The position numbers and the translations under genes were made by a program. From the NCBI GenBank assembly GCA_017306415.1, contig JAFKIL010000001.1, positions 806,001-870,000 on the forward strand: a DNA stretch of 64,000 nt, given 5' to 3'. Below the pieces are notes generated by a model. The model searched no databases. It worked only from the letters and a program-made list of their open reading frames with translations, and had not been told where the DNA came from. Below are positions 44,900-53,088 of the stretch, in pieces (positions within the stretch are counted from its first letter, which is position 1; each line of letters opens with the position of its first letter). The DNA comes from Microbacterium sp. (GTDB lineage Bacteria > Actinomycetota > Actinomycetes > Actinomycetales > Microbacteriaceae).

Positions 44900-46258
44900 T
44901 CAGGCGAGTTCGCCGGCCTCCAGGAGGTCGGTGACGAGCGCGGCGATGGCCGAGCGCTCCGACCGCATGAGCGTCACGTGGCCGAAGAGGTCATGACCCT
45001 TGAGCGTCTCGATGACGGACGCGATCCCGTCGTGACGGCCCACGCGGAGGTTGTCGCGCTGGCCCACGTCATGGGTCAGCACGACGCGCGAGTTCTGTCC
45101 GATGCGGCTCAGTACGGTCAGGAGCACATTGCGCTCGAGCGACTGCGCCTCGTCGACGATCACGAAGGCATCGTGGAGCGATCGGCCACGGATGTGGGTG
45201 AGCGGGAGCACCTCGAGCAGGCCGCGCGCGATGACCTCCTCGATCACATTCCCGGAGACGACGGACCCGAGGGTGTCGAACACCGCCTGCCCCCACGGAC
45301 CCATCTTCTCCTGTTGGTCGCCGGGGAGGTAGCCGAGCTCCTGGCCGCCGACGGCGAACAGAGGGCGGAACACGATGATGCGACGCTGCTGCTGGCGCTC
45401 GAGTACCGCTTCGAGCCCCGCGCACAGCGCGATCGCCGACTTGCCCGTGCCGGCACGGCCGCCCAGCGAGACGATGCCCACGTCCGGGTCGAGCAGGAGG
45501 TCGATGGCGATGCGCTGCTCGGCGCTGCGCCCGTGGAGCCCGAACACCTCGCGGTCGCCCCGCACGAGACGGAACTCGCCGTCGCCGGTGACCCGTCCGA
45601 GAGCCGATCCGCGCTCCGAGTGGATGACGAGGCCGGTGTTCACGGGCAGCCCGCGCACGTCGTCGCTCACCGCGATCTCGGACTCGTATAGGTCGCTGAT
45701 GTCGTCGCCGGACAGATCGAGCGAGGCGATGCCGGTCCACCCGGAGTCGACGGCCTGCTCCGCCAGATACTCCTCGGCCGTGATGCCCAGCGATGCGGCC
45801 TTCACCCGCATCGGGAGGTCCTTGGACACGACGGTGACGTCCTGCCCCTCCTGCATGAGGTGCATGGCGACCGCGAGGATCCGCGTGTCGTTGTCGCCGA
45901 GCCGCATGCCCGCGGGCAGCACCGAGGCGTCCGTGTTCGTCAGCTCGACGCGCAGCGTGCCGCCGGTCCCGACGGGGACCGGGAAGTCGAGGCGGCCGTG
46001 CTCCACGCGCAGCTCGTCCAGGTGCCGCAGCGCCTGACGGGCGAAGTAGCCGATCTCCGGGTCGTGGCGCTTGCCCTCGAGCTCGGTCACGACCGTGACG
46101 GGGATCACGATGGAGTGTTCGGCGAAGCGGAAGAACGCTCTCGGGTCGCTGAGCAGGACGGACGTGTCCAGGACGTACGTCCGGAGGTCCTCCTCCTGCT
46201 CGAACTCCTCACCCATGCTCTCGAGGTGCCGACGCTGCTGTGGTGCTCGTGTGGTCAC
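44900..46258 (-). CDS. phoH2: PIN-PhoH fusion protein (PhoH2-type RNA helicase/RNase)
   Basis: 452 residues. N-terminal PIN nuclease domain (about 15-150, starting [12 protein letters not shown] with conserved acidic residues) and a C-terminal PhoH ATPase with Walker [11 protein letters not shown] and Walker B-like FVIVDEAQS. In mycobacteria PhoH2 unwinds and cleaves RNA and is encoded with a small antitoxin-like protein, PhoAT. No such gene is seen upstream here. The start is GTG (V-T-T-R-A-P); ATG at 46216 is the alternative. A hairpin follows the stop. Confidence 0.9.
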   Translation of the reverse strand: MTTRAPQQRRHLESMGEEFEQEEDLRTYVLDTSVLLSDPRAFFRFAEHSIVIPVTVVTELEGKRHDPEIGYFARQALRHLDELRVEHGRLDFPVPVGTGGTLRVELTNTDASVLPAGMRLGDNDTRILAVAMHLMQEGQDVTVVSKDLPMRVKAASLGITAEEYLAEQAVDSGWTGIASLDLSGDDISDLYESEIAVSDDVRGLPVNTGLVIHSERGSALGRVTGDGEFRLVRGDREVFGLHGRSAEQRIAIDLLLDPDVGIVSLGGRAGTGKSAIALCAGLEAVLERQQQRRIIVFRPLFAVGGQELGYLPGDQQEKMGPWGQAVFDTLGSVVSGNVIEEVIARGLLEVLPLTHIRGRSLHDAFVIVDEAQSLERNVLLTVLSRIGQNSRVVLTHDVGQRDNLRVGRHDGIASVIETLKGHDLFGHVTLMRSERSAIAALVTDLLEAGELA

Positions 46259-46445
46259 AACCCGCTCCCGACCCGGGATGTTCTCCCGGCTCTCACGAGT
46301 CGACCGAGGGCCACGAGTCGCGATCCGGATGGCCGACTCGACCGGGCGCCTTGCCCGATGCGACGAACGTATGTCCCCGGGACGGCCGCCGGCCCTCTCG
46401 ACACGCCCCCTTCGGATTAACGGCGTGTGAAGAGTGTGGGGCGGA

Positions 46446-47567
46446 TCACCACACCCGGGCGGCCGCGAATGCGGCGAGGGCGTCGCCGAGCATCTGCATG
46501 GTGTCCTCACCGGTGCCGACGTGGGGCGAGAGCCGGATGAGCCCCGAGCGGGCCGTGAAGGTGACGCCGTGGTTCGCGAGTGCCGCCCCGAGCGGCCCGA
46601 CGTCGGCGGGCACCGGCTCGAGGGCGACGATCCCCGCGCGGTGCACGGGATCACGCGGCGTCACGACGGGGATGTCGTACCGATCGGCGTAGAACATCAC
46701 CTCCTCGCAGCGCTCCGCCACGGTACGTGCGATCTCGGAGACGCCAACCGCGCCGACCTCGTCGAGTGCCGCGGCGAGACGCGCCGCCGCCAGCTCGTCG
46801 GCGGCAGGCGCCGCGAACGCCTGTGCGGAGGCGCCCGGCTCAGCCTGAGGGTCCGACGACGCCTCCGCCGCGACCCAGGCTCCTCCGCCGAGGACGGGCG
46901 AGATGCGCTCCACCGCACGCGCGCCGAAGCGCCCCCATCCGGTTCCACGGCCCGCGCGCAGCCACGTCGATCCGTCACCGAAGACGACGTCGGCGGCCTC
47001 GTGGTCGACGTCCGTCACCCCGAACCCCTGCGTGTCGTCGACGATGAGCAGTCGATCGCCGATGACCTCGCGCAACGCGTTCAGGTCGGCGACGTAGCCG
47101 GTGCGCGGGTCGACGAGGCTCACCGCGACAGCGGCCGTCTCGGCCGTGAGCGCCTCGCGAACAGCGTCCGGCGACACGAAGCCGTGCGGCGGCTCCATCC
47201 ACTCCACCCGCAGTCTTCCCATCACCGCCTCGGCGCGCACCGCGGCGACGGTTAGCGCGGGCGCGTCGGTCCGGGAGACGAGGAGCCCGCCGGAGATCCC
47301 GCACAGCGCCGGAAAGACCGCGTGTGCGGCAGAGGGGGCGAGGACGACCTCGTCGGCGTCGGCGTCGAGGAGGTCGGCGAGCAGCTCACGGGCATCGTCG
47401 ACGTGGGTGGCGACGAGTTCGATGCCGGACGGCCGCCCCGTGCCGAGCATCTCGAGGTCGGCCAGCGCCTCGGCGCGCACAGCCCGAGAGAGCGGGCCGA
47501 ACGCAGCCCAGTCGAGGTATCCCGGCTCTGCGTCGAAGGAAGCGGCAAACGACTCGAGATCCGTCAC
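46446..47567 (-). CDS. Class V aminotransferase-fold protein without any lysine (probable pseudoenzyme)
   Basis: 373 residues. The fold is recognisable: cofactor-phosphate region [16 protein letters not shown]-ring motif DDTQ (Asp177, Gln180) and the segment [17 protein letters not shown], where homologues have the Schiff-base lysine. Here that position is Thr201, and no lysine occurs anywhere in the protein. It therefore cannot form an internal aldimine. It may bind PLP or a product non-covalently, or serve another role. The GTG start follows a CACAAT hexamer at six bases. Downstream of the cis-prenyltransferase gene. Confidence 0.82.
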   Translation of the reverse strand: MTDLESFAASFDAEPGYLDWAAFGPLSRAVRAEALADLEMLGTGRPSGIELVATHVDDARELLADLLDADADEVVLAPSAAHAVFPALCGISGGLLVSRTDAPALTVAAVRAEAVMGRLRVEWMEPPHGFVSPDAVREALTAETAAVAVSLVDPRTGYVADLNALREVIGDRLLIVDDTQGFGVTDVDHEAADVVFGDGSTWLRAGRGTGWGRFGARAVERISPVLGGGAWVAAEASSDPQAEPGASAQAFAAPAADELAAARLAAALDEVGAVGVSEIARTVAERCEEVMFYADRYDIPVVTPRDPVHRAGIVALEPVPADVGPLGAALANHGVTFTARSGLIRLSPHVGTGEDTMQMLGDALAAFAAARVW

Positions 47568-47573
47568 CGTGTC

Positions 47574-47579
47574 ATTGTG
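47574..47579 (-). promoter_or_regulatory. -10-like element CACAAT, six bases before the GTG of the lysine-free protein
   Basis: CACAAT-GACACG-GTG on the minus strand. It deviates from TANNNT at the first base but has the leaderless spacing. Confidence 0.4.
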
Positions 47580-47608
47580 GCACGGGGCCGTCGTCCGCTC
47601 CGCGGCTC

Positions 47609-48394
47609 CTACCCCCCGTACCGCCTGTCGCGCGTCGCGTAGTCGCGGATCGCACGGAGGAAGTCGACCTCGCGCAGGTCCGGGCCGAGAGCCTCGACGA
47701 AGTAGAACTCGCTGTGCGCCGACTGCCACACGAGGAAGTCGCTCAGGCGCTGCTCTCCGGAGGTGCGGATGACGAGATCCGGGTCGGGCTGACCGCCGGT
47801 GTACAGGTGCTCGCCGATCTGCTCGGGCGTGAGACTCGCGGCGAGCTCCTCGAGGGTGCCCCCCTGTTCGTCGTGCTTCTGGATGATGCTGCGGACCGCG
47901 TCCACGATCTCGCCACGCCCGCCGTAGTCGACGGCGAGGTTCACATGGAGCCCGGTGTGGTCCTTGGTGCGCTCTTCGGCGTCGGCGAGCACGCGTGCGA
48001 GCTCGGGCGGGAGGCCGTCGCTGCGGCCCACGTGCTGAACGCGCCAATCGGCCATGCGCGAGATGCCTTCGGCGAGCTCCGCGATGATCTCGATGAGGTC
48101 CGCGAGCTCCTGGGAATCGCGCTTGCGCAGATTGTCGTTGGACAGCAGATAGAGCGTCACGACCCGGACGCCCACGTCGTCGCACCACTGCAGGAACTCG
48201 CGCATCTTGGCGGCGCCTGCGCGATGGCCGTGCGCCGCGGACGCATAGCCGAGCTGACGCGCCCATCTCCGATTGCCGTCGATCATCATGGCGACGTGCC
48301 TCGGCACGTTCTCCGCGGGGAGTCGACGTCGCAGCCGGTTGATGTAGAGCCGATAGAGAGGGCCTCTCCCCCCGGCTGGCCGCGCAGACGTCAC
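47609..48394 (-). CDS. Cis-prenyltransferase (undecaprenyl or short-chain Z-isoprenyl diphosphate synthase)
   Basis: 261 residues. Signature MIDGNRRWAR with catalytic Asp39, HRAGAAK, TLYLLSNDNLRK, and the C-terminal RTSGEQRLSDFLVWQSAHSEFYF that binds diphosphate. Makes polyprenyl diphosphate carrier lipid for cell-wall synthesis at the membrane surface. Actinobacteria often carry two such enzymes of different chain length; which one this is cannot be decided here. The GTG start is set by TACGTT-N6-GTG. IspH, encoded nearby, feeds the same pathway. Confidence 0.92.
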   Translation of the reverse strand: MTSARPAGGRGPLYRLYINRLRRRLPAENVPRHVAMMIDGNRRWARQLGYASAAHGHRAGAAKMREFLQWCDDVGVRVVTLYLLSNDNLRKRDSQELADLIEIIAELAEGISRMADWRVQHVGRSDGLPPELARVLADAEERTKDHTGLHVNLAVDYGGRGEIVDAVRSIIQKHDEQGGTLEELAASLTPEQIGEHLYTGGQPDPDLVIRTSGEQRLSDFLVWQSAHSEFYFVEALGPDLREVDFLRAIRDYATRDRRYGG

Positions 48395-48400
48395 GCCACT

Positions 48401-48406
48401 AACGTA
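48401..48406 (-). promoter_or_regulatory. -10 element TACGTT, six bases before the cis-prenyltransferase GTG
   Basis: TACGTT-AGTGGC-GTG on the minus strand; predicts a leaderless transcript. Confidence 0.6.
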
Positions 48407-48458
48407 CCGTCGCGCGCTCCCTCATCGATATGTACGACCTCGGGCATGGCGATGCGCC

Positions 48459-48464
48459 TAGGCT
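48459..48464 (+). promoter_or_regulatory. -10 element TAGGCT, six bases before the HlyIII GTG
   Basis: TAGGCT-CAGGAC-GTG; predicts a leaderless transcript and supports the GTG start. Confidence 0.6.
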
Positions 48465-48470
48465 CAGGAC

Positions 48471-49223
48471 GTGAGCGGCCGACCCGAACGACGCCCCGTC
48501 CCGTCCGAGGGCGCGGACATGCCGCAACTGCCTCTGCTCGAGGCGGCTGCGGTCGATGCGACGGCCGAGATCAAGCCGACGTGGCGTGGGTGGCTGCACG
48601 CCGGCACCTTCCCGGTGGCGATCGCCGCGGGGATCGTGCTCATCGTGCTGGCGCACGGCGCCCCGGCCAAGTGGGCGGCAGCCGTCTTCATGGCCACCTC
48701 CCTCCTCCTGTTCGGCAACTCGGCGCTCTACCACCGCTTCGACTGGAAGCCCTCGACGAAGGCGCTCCTCCGTCGCATCGATCACGCGAACATCCTGCTG
48801 CTGATCGCGGGCACCTACACGCCGATCGCCGTACTGGCGCTCGCACCGCAGCAGGGCGTGCTCCTGCTGTCGCTGGTGTGGAGCGGCGCGCTGCTCGGGA
48901 TCCTCTTCCGGATCTTCTGGATCAACGCCCCTCGCTGGCTCTACGTCGCACTCTACCTGCTGCTCGGATGGGCCGCGGTCATGTACATCGTGCCCCTCTT
49001 CCAGGCGAGCGCCACCATGATGATCCTCGTCATCGTGGGCGGGCTCCTCTACACCGGCGGCGCAGTGGTGTACGCGCTGAAGCGACCGAATCCCTGGCCG
49101 GGCGCCTTCGGCTTCCACGAGATCTTCCACCTGTGCACGGTGCTGGCGTTCCTGTGCCACTGGACGGCGTGCCTCATCATCGCGCTCCGTCCGGTCGCGC
49201 CGTCCCTCGGGATCCCCGGCTGA
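48471..49223 (+). CDS. Hemolysin III / PAQR family membrane protein
   Basis: 250 residues with seven hydrophobic segments. Family histidines that line a zinc site are visible in SALYHRFDW, RIDHANILLLIAGTYTP and FHEIFHLCTVLAF. PAQR proteins are hydrolase-like membrane proteins; bacterial members have been linked to membrane-lipid or ceramidase-type activity, but the name hemolysin is historical. Divergent from the prenyltransferase gene, with each promoter in a 76-base gap. Confidence 0.88.
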   Translation: MSGRPERRPVPSEGADMPQLPLLEAAAVDATAEIKPTWRGWLHAGTFPVAIAAGIVLIVLAHGAPAKWAAAVFMATSLLLFGNSALYHRFDWKPSTKALLRRIDHANILLLIAGTYTPIAVLALAPQQGVLLLSLVWSGALLGILFRIFWINAPRWLYVALYLLLGWAAVMYIVPLFQASATMMILVIVGGLLYTGGAVVYALKRPNPWPGAFGFHEIFHLCTVLAFLCHWTACLIIALRPVAPSLGIPG

Positions 49224-49231
49224 CCGACGGC

Positions 49232-49546
49232 TCAGCGACCCGGGTCGGAGTCCCGCTCGTCGTCCTGAGCCGGGTCCACATCCTGGTCGTCGACATCGCT
49301 CGCCTCCACGGCGCGTGCCGCCTGCTCCTCGGCGTCGAGCTCCTCGCGGACCTGGTCGCGATAGCGGCCACGGCGGATGCGGCGCATCATGTCCCAGATC
49401 AGCAGGACGACCACCACGGCGATGAACGCGATCGCCACGAAGCCCCAGGGACCAGGGGAGACCAGATCCGGATCGGGTCCGACGGGAGTGGGGCTCGGGG
49501 TCGGAGTGGCGGCGAGAGCCGCGAGCGCGGCGATCGCAGCGTGCAT
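49232..49546 (-). CDS. Small membrane protein with an acidic tail
   Basis: 104 residues from an ATG behind GAGGAC. A signal-like N-terminal stretch (AAIAALAALAATPTPSPTP) is followed by a Pro-rich spacer, one strong transmembrane helix (WGFVAIAFIAVVVVLLIWDMM), a basic segment and a very acidic C-terminus. No family recognised; such proteins are frequent in Microbacteriaceae. Eight bases separate it from the convergent HlyIII gene. Confidence 0.68.
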   Translation of the reverse strand: MHAAIAALAALAATPTPSPTPVGPDPDLVSPGPWGFVAIAFIAVVVVLLIWDMMRRIRRGRYRDQVREELDAEEQAARAVEASDVDDQDVDPAQDDERDSDPGR

Positions 49547-49612
49547 GGTGTCCTCGTTCCGCGCCGGAGCGCATAGCCTGGAGTTCCAGCCTATTGCCCC
49601 CACGGAGCCGAG

Positions 49613-50008
49613 ATGACGACGCAGGAGATGCTCGACGAGCGCTACGGCCGCCGTCGCTCGCGGGGTGCGCGAGCGACGACCTGGATCGTTGCGAGCATCC
49701 TCGTGGCCGCGGCGGTGGCGGGGGTCACCTGGCTCACCTTCGCCAACTCATCGTCGTCGGTGGACGCGGCCGCGACCGGCTACACGGTGCCGGATGCGCG
49801 AAGCGTCTCCCTCCGCTTCCAGGTCACGGCGCCCATCGGATCCACCGTCGTGTGCGCCCTGGAGGCCGACGACGAGGAGCACGGCATCGTCGGCTGGAAG
49901 ATCGTGCGCTACCCCGCATCCGCCACCCACAGCGTCGCCTACGCGGAGACCATCCCGACCGTGGGAGAGGCCACGACGGGTTTGGTGAACTCCTGCTGGG
50001 TGGCATAG
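49613..50008 (+). CDS. DUF4307 family membrane-anchored protein
   Basis: 131 residues: short basic cytoplasmic N-terminus starting TTQEMLDERYGRRR, one transmembrane helix (about 24-45), then an extracytoplasmic domain ending in SCWVA. The second half (RFQVTAPIGSTVVCALEADDEEHGIVGWK) is the family core. Function unknown. It commonly lies next to greA in actinobacteria, as here. A GGAGCCGAG ribosome site precedes the ATG. Confidence 0.86.
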   Translation: MTTQEMLDERYGRRRSRGARATTWIVASILVAAAVAGVTWLTFANSSSSVDAAATGYTVPDARSVSLRFQVTAPIGSTVVCALEADDEEHGIVGWKIVRYPASATHSVAYAETIPTVGEATTGLVNSCWVA

Positions 50009-50027
50009 GCTGACCGGACGAAATCGA

Positions 50028-50057
50028 GAGACGCCCTGGCAAGCGCCGGGGCGTCTC
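50028..50057 (+). terminator. Hairpin between the DUF4307 gene and greA
   Basis: GAGACGCCC pairs with GGGCGTCTC (nine base pairs), with an inner GGC/GCC stem in the loop. It is 20 bases after the DUF4307 stop and 30 before the greA ribosome site, so it may be a terminator or a structured 5' leader of greA. The T-run is weak. Confidence 0.6.
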
Positions 50058-50088
50058 GGCTTATCCCCCATCGATCGAAGGAGACGAC

Positions 50089-50580
50089 GTGTCCAGCGAT
50101 GCCCCGGAGACCTTCCTCACGCAGGAGGCCTACGACCGCCTGGTCGCCGAGCTCGAGCACCTTTCGACGACGGGCCGTGAGGAGATCGCGAAGCGCATCG
50201 AAGCGGCCCGCGAAGAGGGCGACCTCAAGGAGAACGGCGGCTACCACGCCGCGAAGGACGAGCAGGGCAAGCAGGAGGCGCGCATCCGCACGTTGCAGGG
50301 TCTGCTGAAGAACGCCAAGGTCGGCGAGGCGCCGGAGAGCAACGGCGTCGTGCAGCCGGGCACCGTCGTGACCGCGACCGTCGCGGGTGGCGAAGAGGTC
50401 TTCCTGCTCGGAAGCCGGGAGATCGCCGCCAACAGCGAGCTCGACGTGTACAGCGAGGCGTCGCCCCTGGGTGCCGCGATCCTCGGCCTCGAGGAGGGCC
50501 AGACGACGTCGTACACGGCGCCGAACGGCCGCGAGATCTCGGTCGAGATCGTGAAGGTCGAGACCTATTCGGGGCAGTGA
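50089..50580 (+). CDS. greA: Transcription elongation factor GreA
   Basis: 163 residues. N-terminal coiled coil (about 1-80) with the acidic tip EEGDLKENGGYHAAKDEQG that reaches the RNA polymerase active site, and a C-terminal FKBP-like domain ending in SVEIVKVETYSGQ. It rescues backtracked polymerase by stimulating RNA cleavage. The GTG follows an AAGGAGACGAC ribosome site. Confidence 0.96.
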   Translation: MSSDAPETFLTQEAYDRLVAELEHLSTTGREEIAKRIEAAREEGDLKENGGYHAAKDEQGKQEARIRTLQGLLKNAKVGEAPESNGVVQPGTVVTATVAGGEEVFLLGSREIAANSELDVYSEASPLGAAILGLEEGQTTSYTAPNGREISVEIVKVETYSGQ

Positions 50581-50601
50581 CCCCGGCGCGACTGCCGAGC
50601 G

Positions 50602-51828
50602 CTAGTCGGCGGCCACCCGCGGCGCGAAGCCGGCGGCGACGAGGGTGTCGAGCACGTGGGCGCGATGGTCCTCGCCACGGGTCTCGACGCTCAGCTGCAG
50701 GATCACCTCGCTGATCTGCAGACCCTGACCGTGGCGCGTGTGCAGGACCTCGATGACGTTCGCACCGGCCTGCGCCAGCAGCTCCGAGACCCGCGCGAGC
50801 TGGCCGGGACGGTCAGGGAGCGGGATCTGCAGCGTCATGTAGCGTCCGGAGGCGGCCAGGCCGTGCGCGACCACGCGCTGGAGGAGCAGCGGATCGATGT
50901 TCCCGCCCGAGAGCAGCGTCACCGTGGGCCCGGACGCATGCACCTTGCCGGCGAGGATCGCCGCGACACCCACCGCCCCCGCGGGCTCGACGACCTGCTT
51001 GGCACGTTCCAGGAGCACGAGGAGCGCACGGGCGATGTCGTCCTCGCTGACCGTGACCACCTCGTCGACCAGATCCTTGATGATCTCGAAGGGGATGTCC
51101 CCCGGGCGGGCGACCGCGATGCCGTCCGCGATCGTCGGCGTGGTCGCCACCTCGAGGGGCACGCCGGCGGCGAGTGACGCGGGATAGGCGGCCGAGTTCT
51201 CCGCCTGCACGCCGATCACGCGCACGGTGCGGCCTTCTGCCGCCGCGCGTGCCTTGACGGCCGCGGCGACTCCCGCGATGAGTCCCCCTCCACCGATGCC
51301 GACCACGACCGTGTCGAGGTCGGGCACCTCGTCCCAGAGCTCCAGCCCGAGCGTCCCCTGGCCCACGAGCACATCGCGATGGTCGAACGGGTGGATGAGC
51401 ACCGCGCCCGTACGCTCCGCGAACTCCGCGGCGAGCCGCAGCGGTGTCTCGACGGTCGCACCTTCGAGCACCACGTCCGCCCCGTACCCGCGCGTGGCGA
51501 GGAGCTTCGGCACCGGCACACCGAGCGGCATGAAGATCGTCGCGGGGATCCCGAGCTGCTGCGCGGCGAGCGCGACACCCTGCGCGTGGTTGCCCGCCGA
51601 GGCTGCGACGACGCCGCGCGCGCGCTCGGCGGCGGTCAGTCGAGAGAGGCGGTACGTCGCCCCGCGGATCTTGAACGATCCCGTGCGCTGCAGGTTCTCC
51701 AGCTTCAGGTGGACGGGCGCGCCCAGGATCTCGGACAGGTGCTGGGACTTGTCGAGCGGCGTCTGCGCGATGATGCCGCGGAGAGCGGCCGCGGCATCTT
51801 CGAAGTCTGCGAGGGTGGGCGCACTCAT
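50602..51828 (-). CDS. ilvA: Threonine ammonia-lyase with ACT domain
   Basis: 408 residues. PLP enzyme that deaminates threonine to 2-oxobutanoate. The PLP lysine is in RTGSFKIRGAT; the phosphate loop is GGGGLIAG; VVAASAGNHAQGVA is the substrate loop. A C-terminal ACT domain (about 330-408: MTLQIPLPDRPGQLARVSELLAQAGANV) suggests allosteric control, as in isoleucine synthesis. The start overlaps the stop of the AI-2E family gene (ATGA), so both are probably co-transcribed. Confidence 0.94.
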   Translation of the reverse strand: MSAPTLADFEDAAAALRGIIAQTPLDKSQHLSEILGAPVHLKLENLQRTGSFKIRGATYRLSRLTAAERARGVVAASAGNHAQGVALAAQQLGIPATIFMPLGVPVPKLLATRGYGADVVLEGATVETPLRLAAEFAERTGAVLIHPFDHRDVLVGQGTLGLELWDEVPDLDTVVVGIGGGGLIAGVAAAVKARAAAEGRTVRVIGVQAENSAAYPASLAAGVPLEVATTPTIADGIAVARPGDIPFEIIKDLVDEVVTVSEDDIARALLVLLERAKQVVEPAGAVGVAAILAGKVHASGPTVTLLSGGNIDPLLLQRVVAHGLAASGRYMTLQIPLPDRPGQLARVSELLAQAGANVIEVLHTRHGQGLQISEVILQLSVETRGEDHRAHVLDTLVAAGFAPRVAAD

Positions 51829-53012
51829 GCGCGTCCTTTCCTGGTGCGTGGCACCGTGCTCCAGATGAGGTCGGCGTCGGGGGCCTGACCGCCCGTCTCC
51901 CATCCTCGACGGGCGAGGTAGACGGCGACGACGTTGACGAAGGCCGCGAGCGGCACGGCGAACAGGGCGCCGGGGATGCCCGCGATCAGTGCACCGCCCG
52001 CCACGACGAGCACGACGGCCAGCGGATGCACCTTCACCGCCGAGCCCATCAGCACCGGCTGCAGCACATGGCCCTCCAGCTGCTGCACGCCGAGGACCAC
52101 GACGAGCATCCACAGGGCGATCCACCACCCGTTGTAGACCAGCGCCAGGAACACCGCGAGGGCGCCCGTGACGACGGCGCCGACGATGGGGACGAACGAG
52201 CCGAGGAAGACGAGTACGGCGACGGGGATGGCGAGTGGCACGCCGAGCAGGAAGGCGCCGAGCCCGATGCCGATCGCGTCGATCGTCGCGACCAGGAGCT
52301 GAGTGCGCGCGTAATTGACCACGGTGAGCCACCCCGCCCGACCCGCGCCGTCGATGGGCACACGGGCGCGGCGCGGGAAGAGGCGGGTCGTCCAGCGCCA
52401 GATCCCCCCGCCGTCGGCGAGCAGGCACAGCAGGATGAACAGGGTCAGGAGCAGGCCGGTGGCGACGTGGCCGACCGTAGAGCCGATCGCCAGCGCGCCG
52501 GACCACAGGAGCGACGCCTGCTGCTGCAGGAAGGTGCCCGCCTGCGAGAGGAAGCCGTCGATCTGGGACGGCGTCAGGTGCAGCGGTCCGTCGATGAGGT
52601 ACTGCCGGAGCTGATCGATGCCCTCCACCGTCTTGGCCTGCACGGAGCTCCACTGGCGCGTGATCTGCCACACCGCGAGCCACACGAGGCCGGTGACGAT
52701 CGCGATCGTGCCGAGCATCGAGATGACAATGGCGAGCCAGCGCGGCACGCGATGCCGGATCAGCCACGCGAACGCGGGCCAGATGAGGGCGGAGATCAGG
52801 ATGGCGATGAGCAGGGGGATGACCAGGAGCTTGAGCTGGATGACCAGCCAGATGACGAGTGCGATCGCGGCGGCCACGACCAGCAGACGCCACGAGTACG
52901 CCGTCGCGACGCGCAGACCGTGCGGCACGGAAGAGGCCGTCTCGCTCGTGACGGTGCGCTGCCGCAGGATGTCGCGGAACGACCCGCGGGGCTTCTCGTC
53001 GGAGTCGACCAT
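51825..53012 (-). CDS. AI-2E family (PerM-like) membrane transporter
   Basis: 395 residues with about eight hydrophobic segments. The family pattern is clear: paired N-terminal helices, a central amphipathic region (about 130-180) and the signature FVPIVGAVVTGALAVFLALVYNG followed by QQLEGHVLQPVLMG. Members export or exchange small molecules or sodium/protons; the autoinducer-2 label is inherited from one member. Start set by TAGACT-N6-ATG. It leads the operon with ilvA. Confidence 0.9.
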   Translation of the reverse strand: MVDSDEKPRGSFRDILRQRTVTSETASSVPHGLRVATAYSWRLLVVAAAIALVIWLVIQLKLLVIPLLIAILISALIWPAFAWLIRHRVPRWLAIVISMLGTIAIVTGLVWLAVWQITRQWSSVQAKTVEGIDQLRQYLIDGPLHLTPSQIDGFLSQAGTFLQQQASLLWSGALAIGSTVGHVATGLLLTLFILLCLLADGGGIWRWTTRLFPRRARVPIDGAGRAGWLTVVNYARTQLLVATIDAIGIGLGAFLLGVPLAIPVAVLVFLGSFVPIVGAVVTGALAVFLALVYNGWWIALWMLVVVLGVQQLEGHVLQPVLMGSAVKVHPLAVVLVVAGGALIAGIPGALFAVPLAAFVNVVAVYLARRGWETGGQAPDADLIWSTVPRTRKGRA

Positions 53013-53018
53013 CAGGTC

Positions 53019-53024
53019 AGTCTA
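53019..53024 (-). promoter_or_regulatory. -10 element TAGACT, six bases before the AI-2E family ATG
   Basis: TAGACT-GACCTG-ATG on the minus strand; predicts a leaderless transcript for the transporter-ilvA operon. Confidence 0.65.
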
Positions 53025-53075
53025 GGACGGGGCGCATGCCGCAACCGCGACGCGTCGGATGTCGCGGGCCCCCGC

Positions 53076-53081
53076 TACGCT
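53076..53081 (+). promoter_or_regulatory. -10 element TACGCT, seven bases before the AlkX-like ATG
   Basis: TACGCT, then seven bases, then ATG 53089. It argues for this start instead of the in-frame ATG at 53059. Confidence 0.55.
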
Positions 53082-53088
53082 CGACCGG

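Noticed and set aside
46446..47567. Pseudogene of an aminotransferase
   Set aside because: The frame is full length, uninterrupted and has normal codon use. Loss of the lysine is a specific change and not decay.
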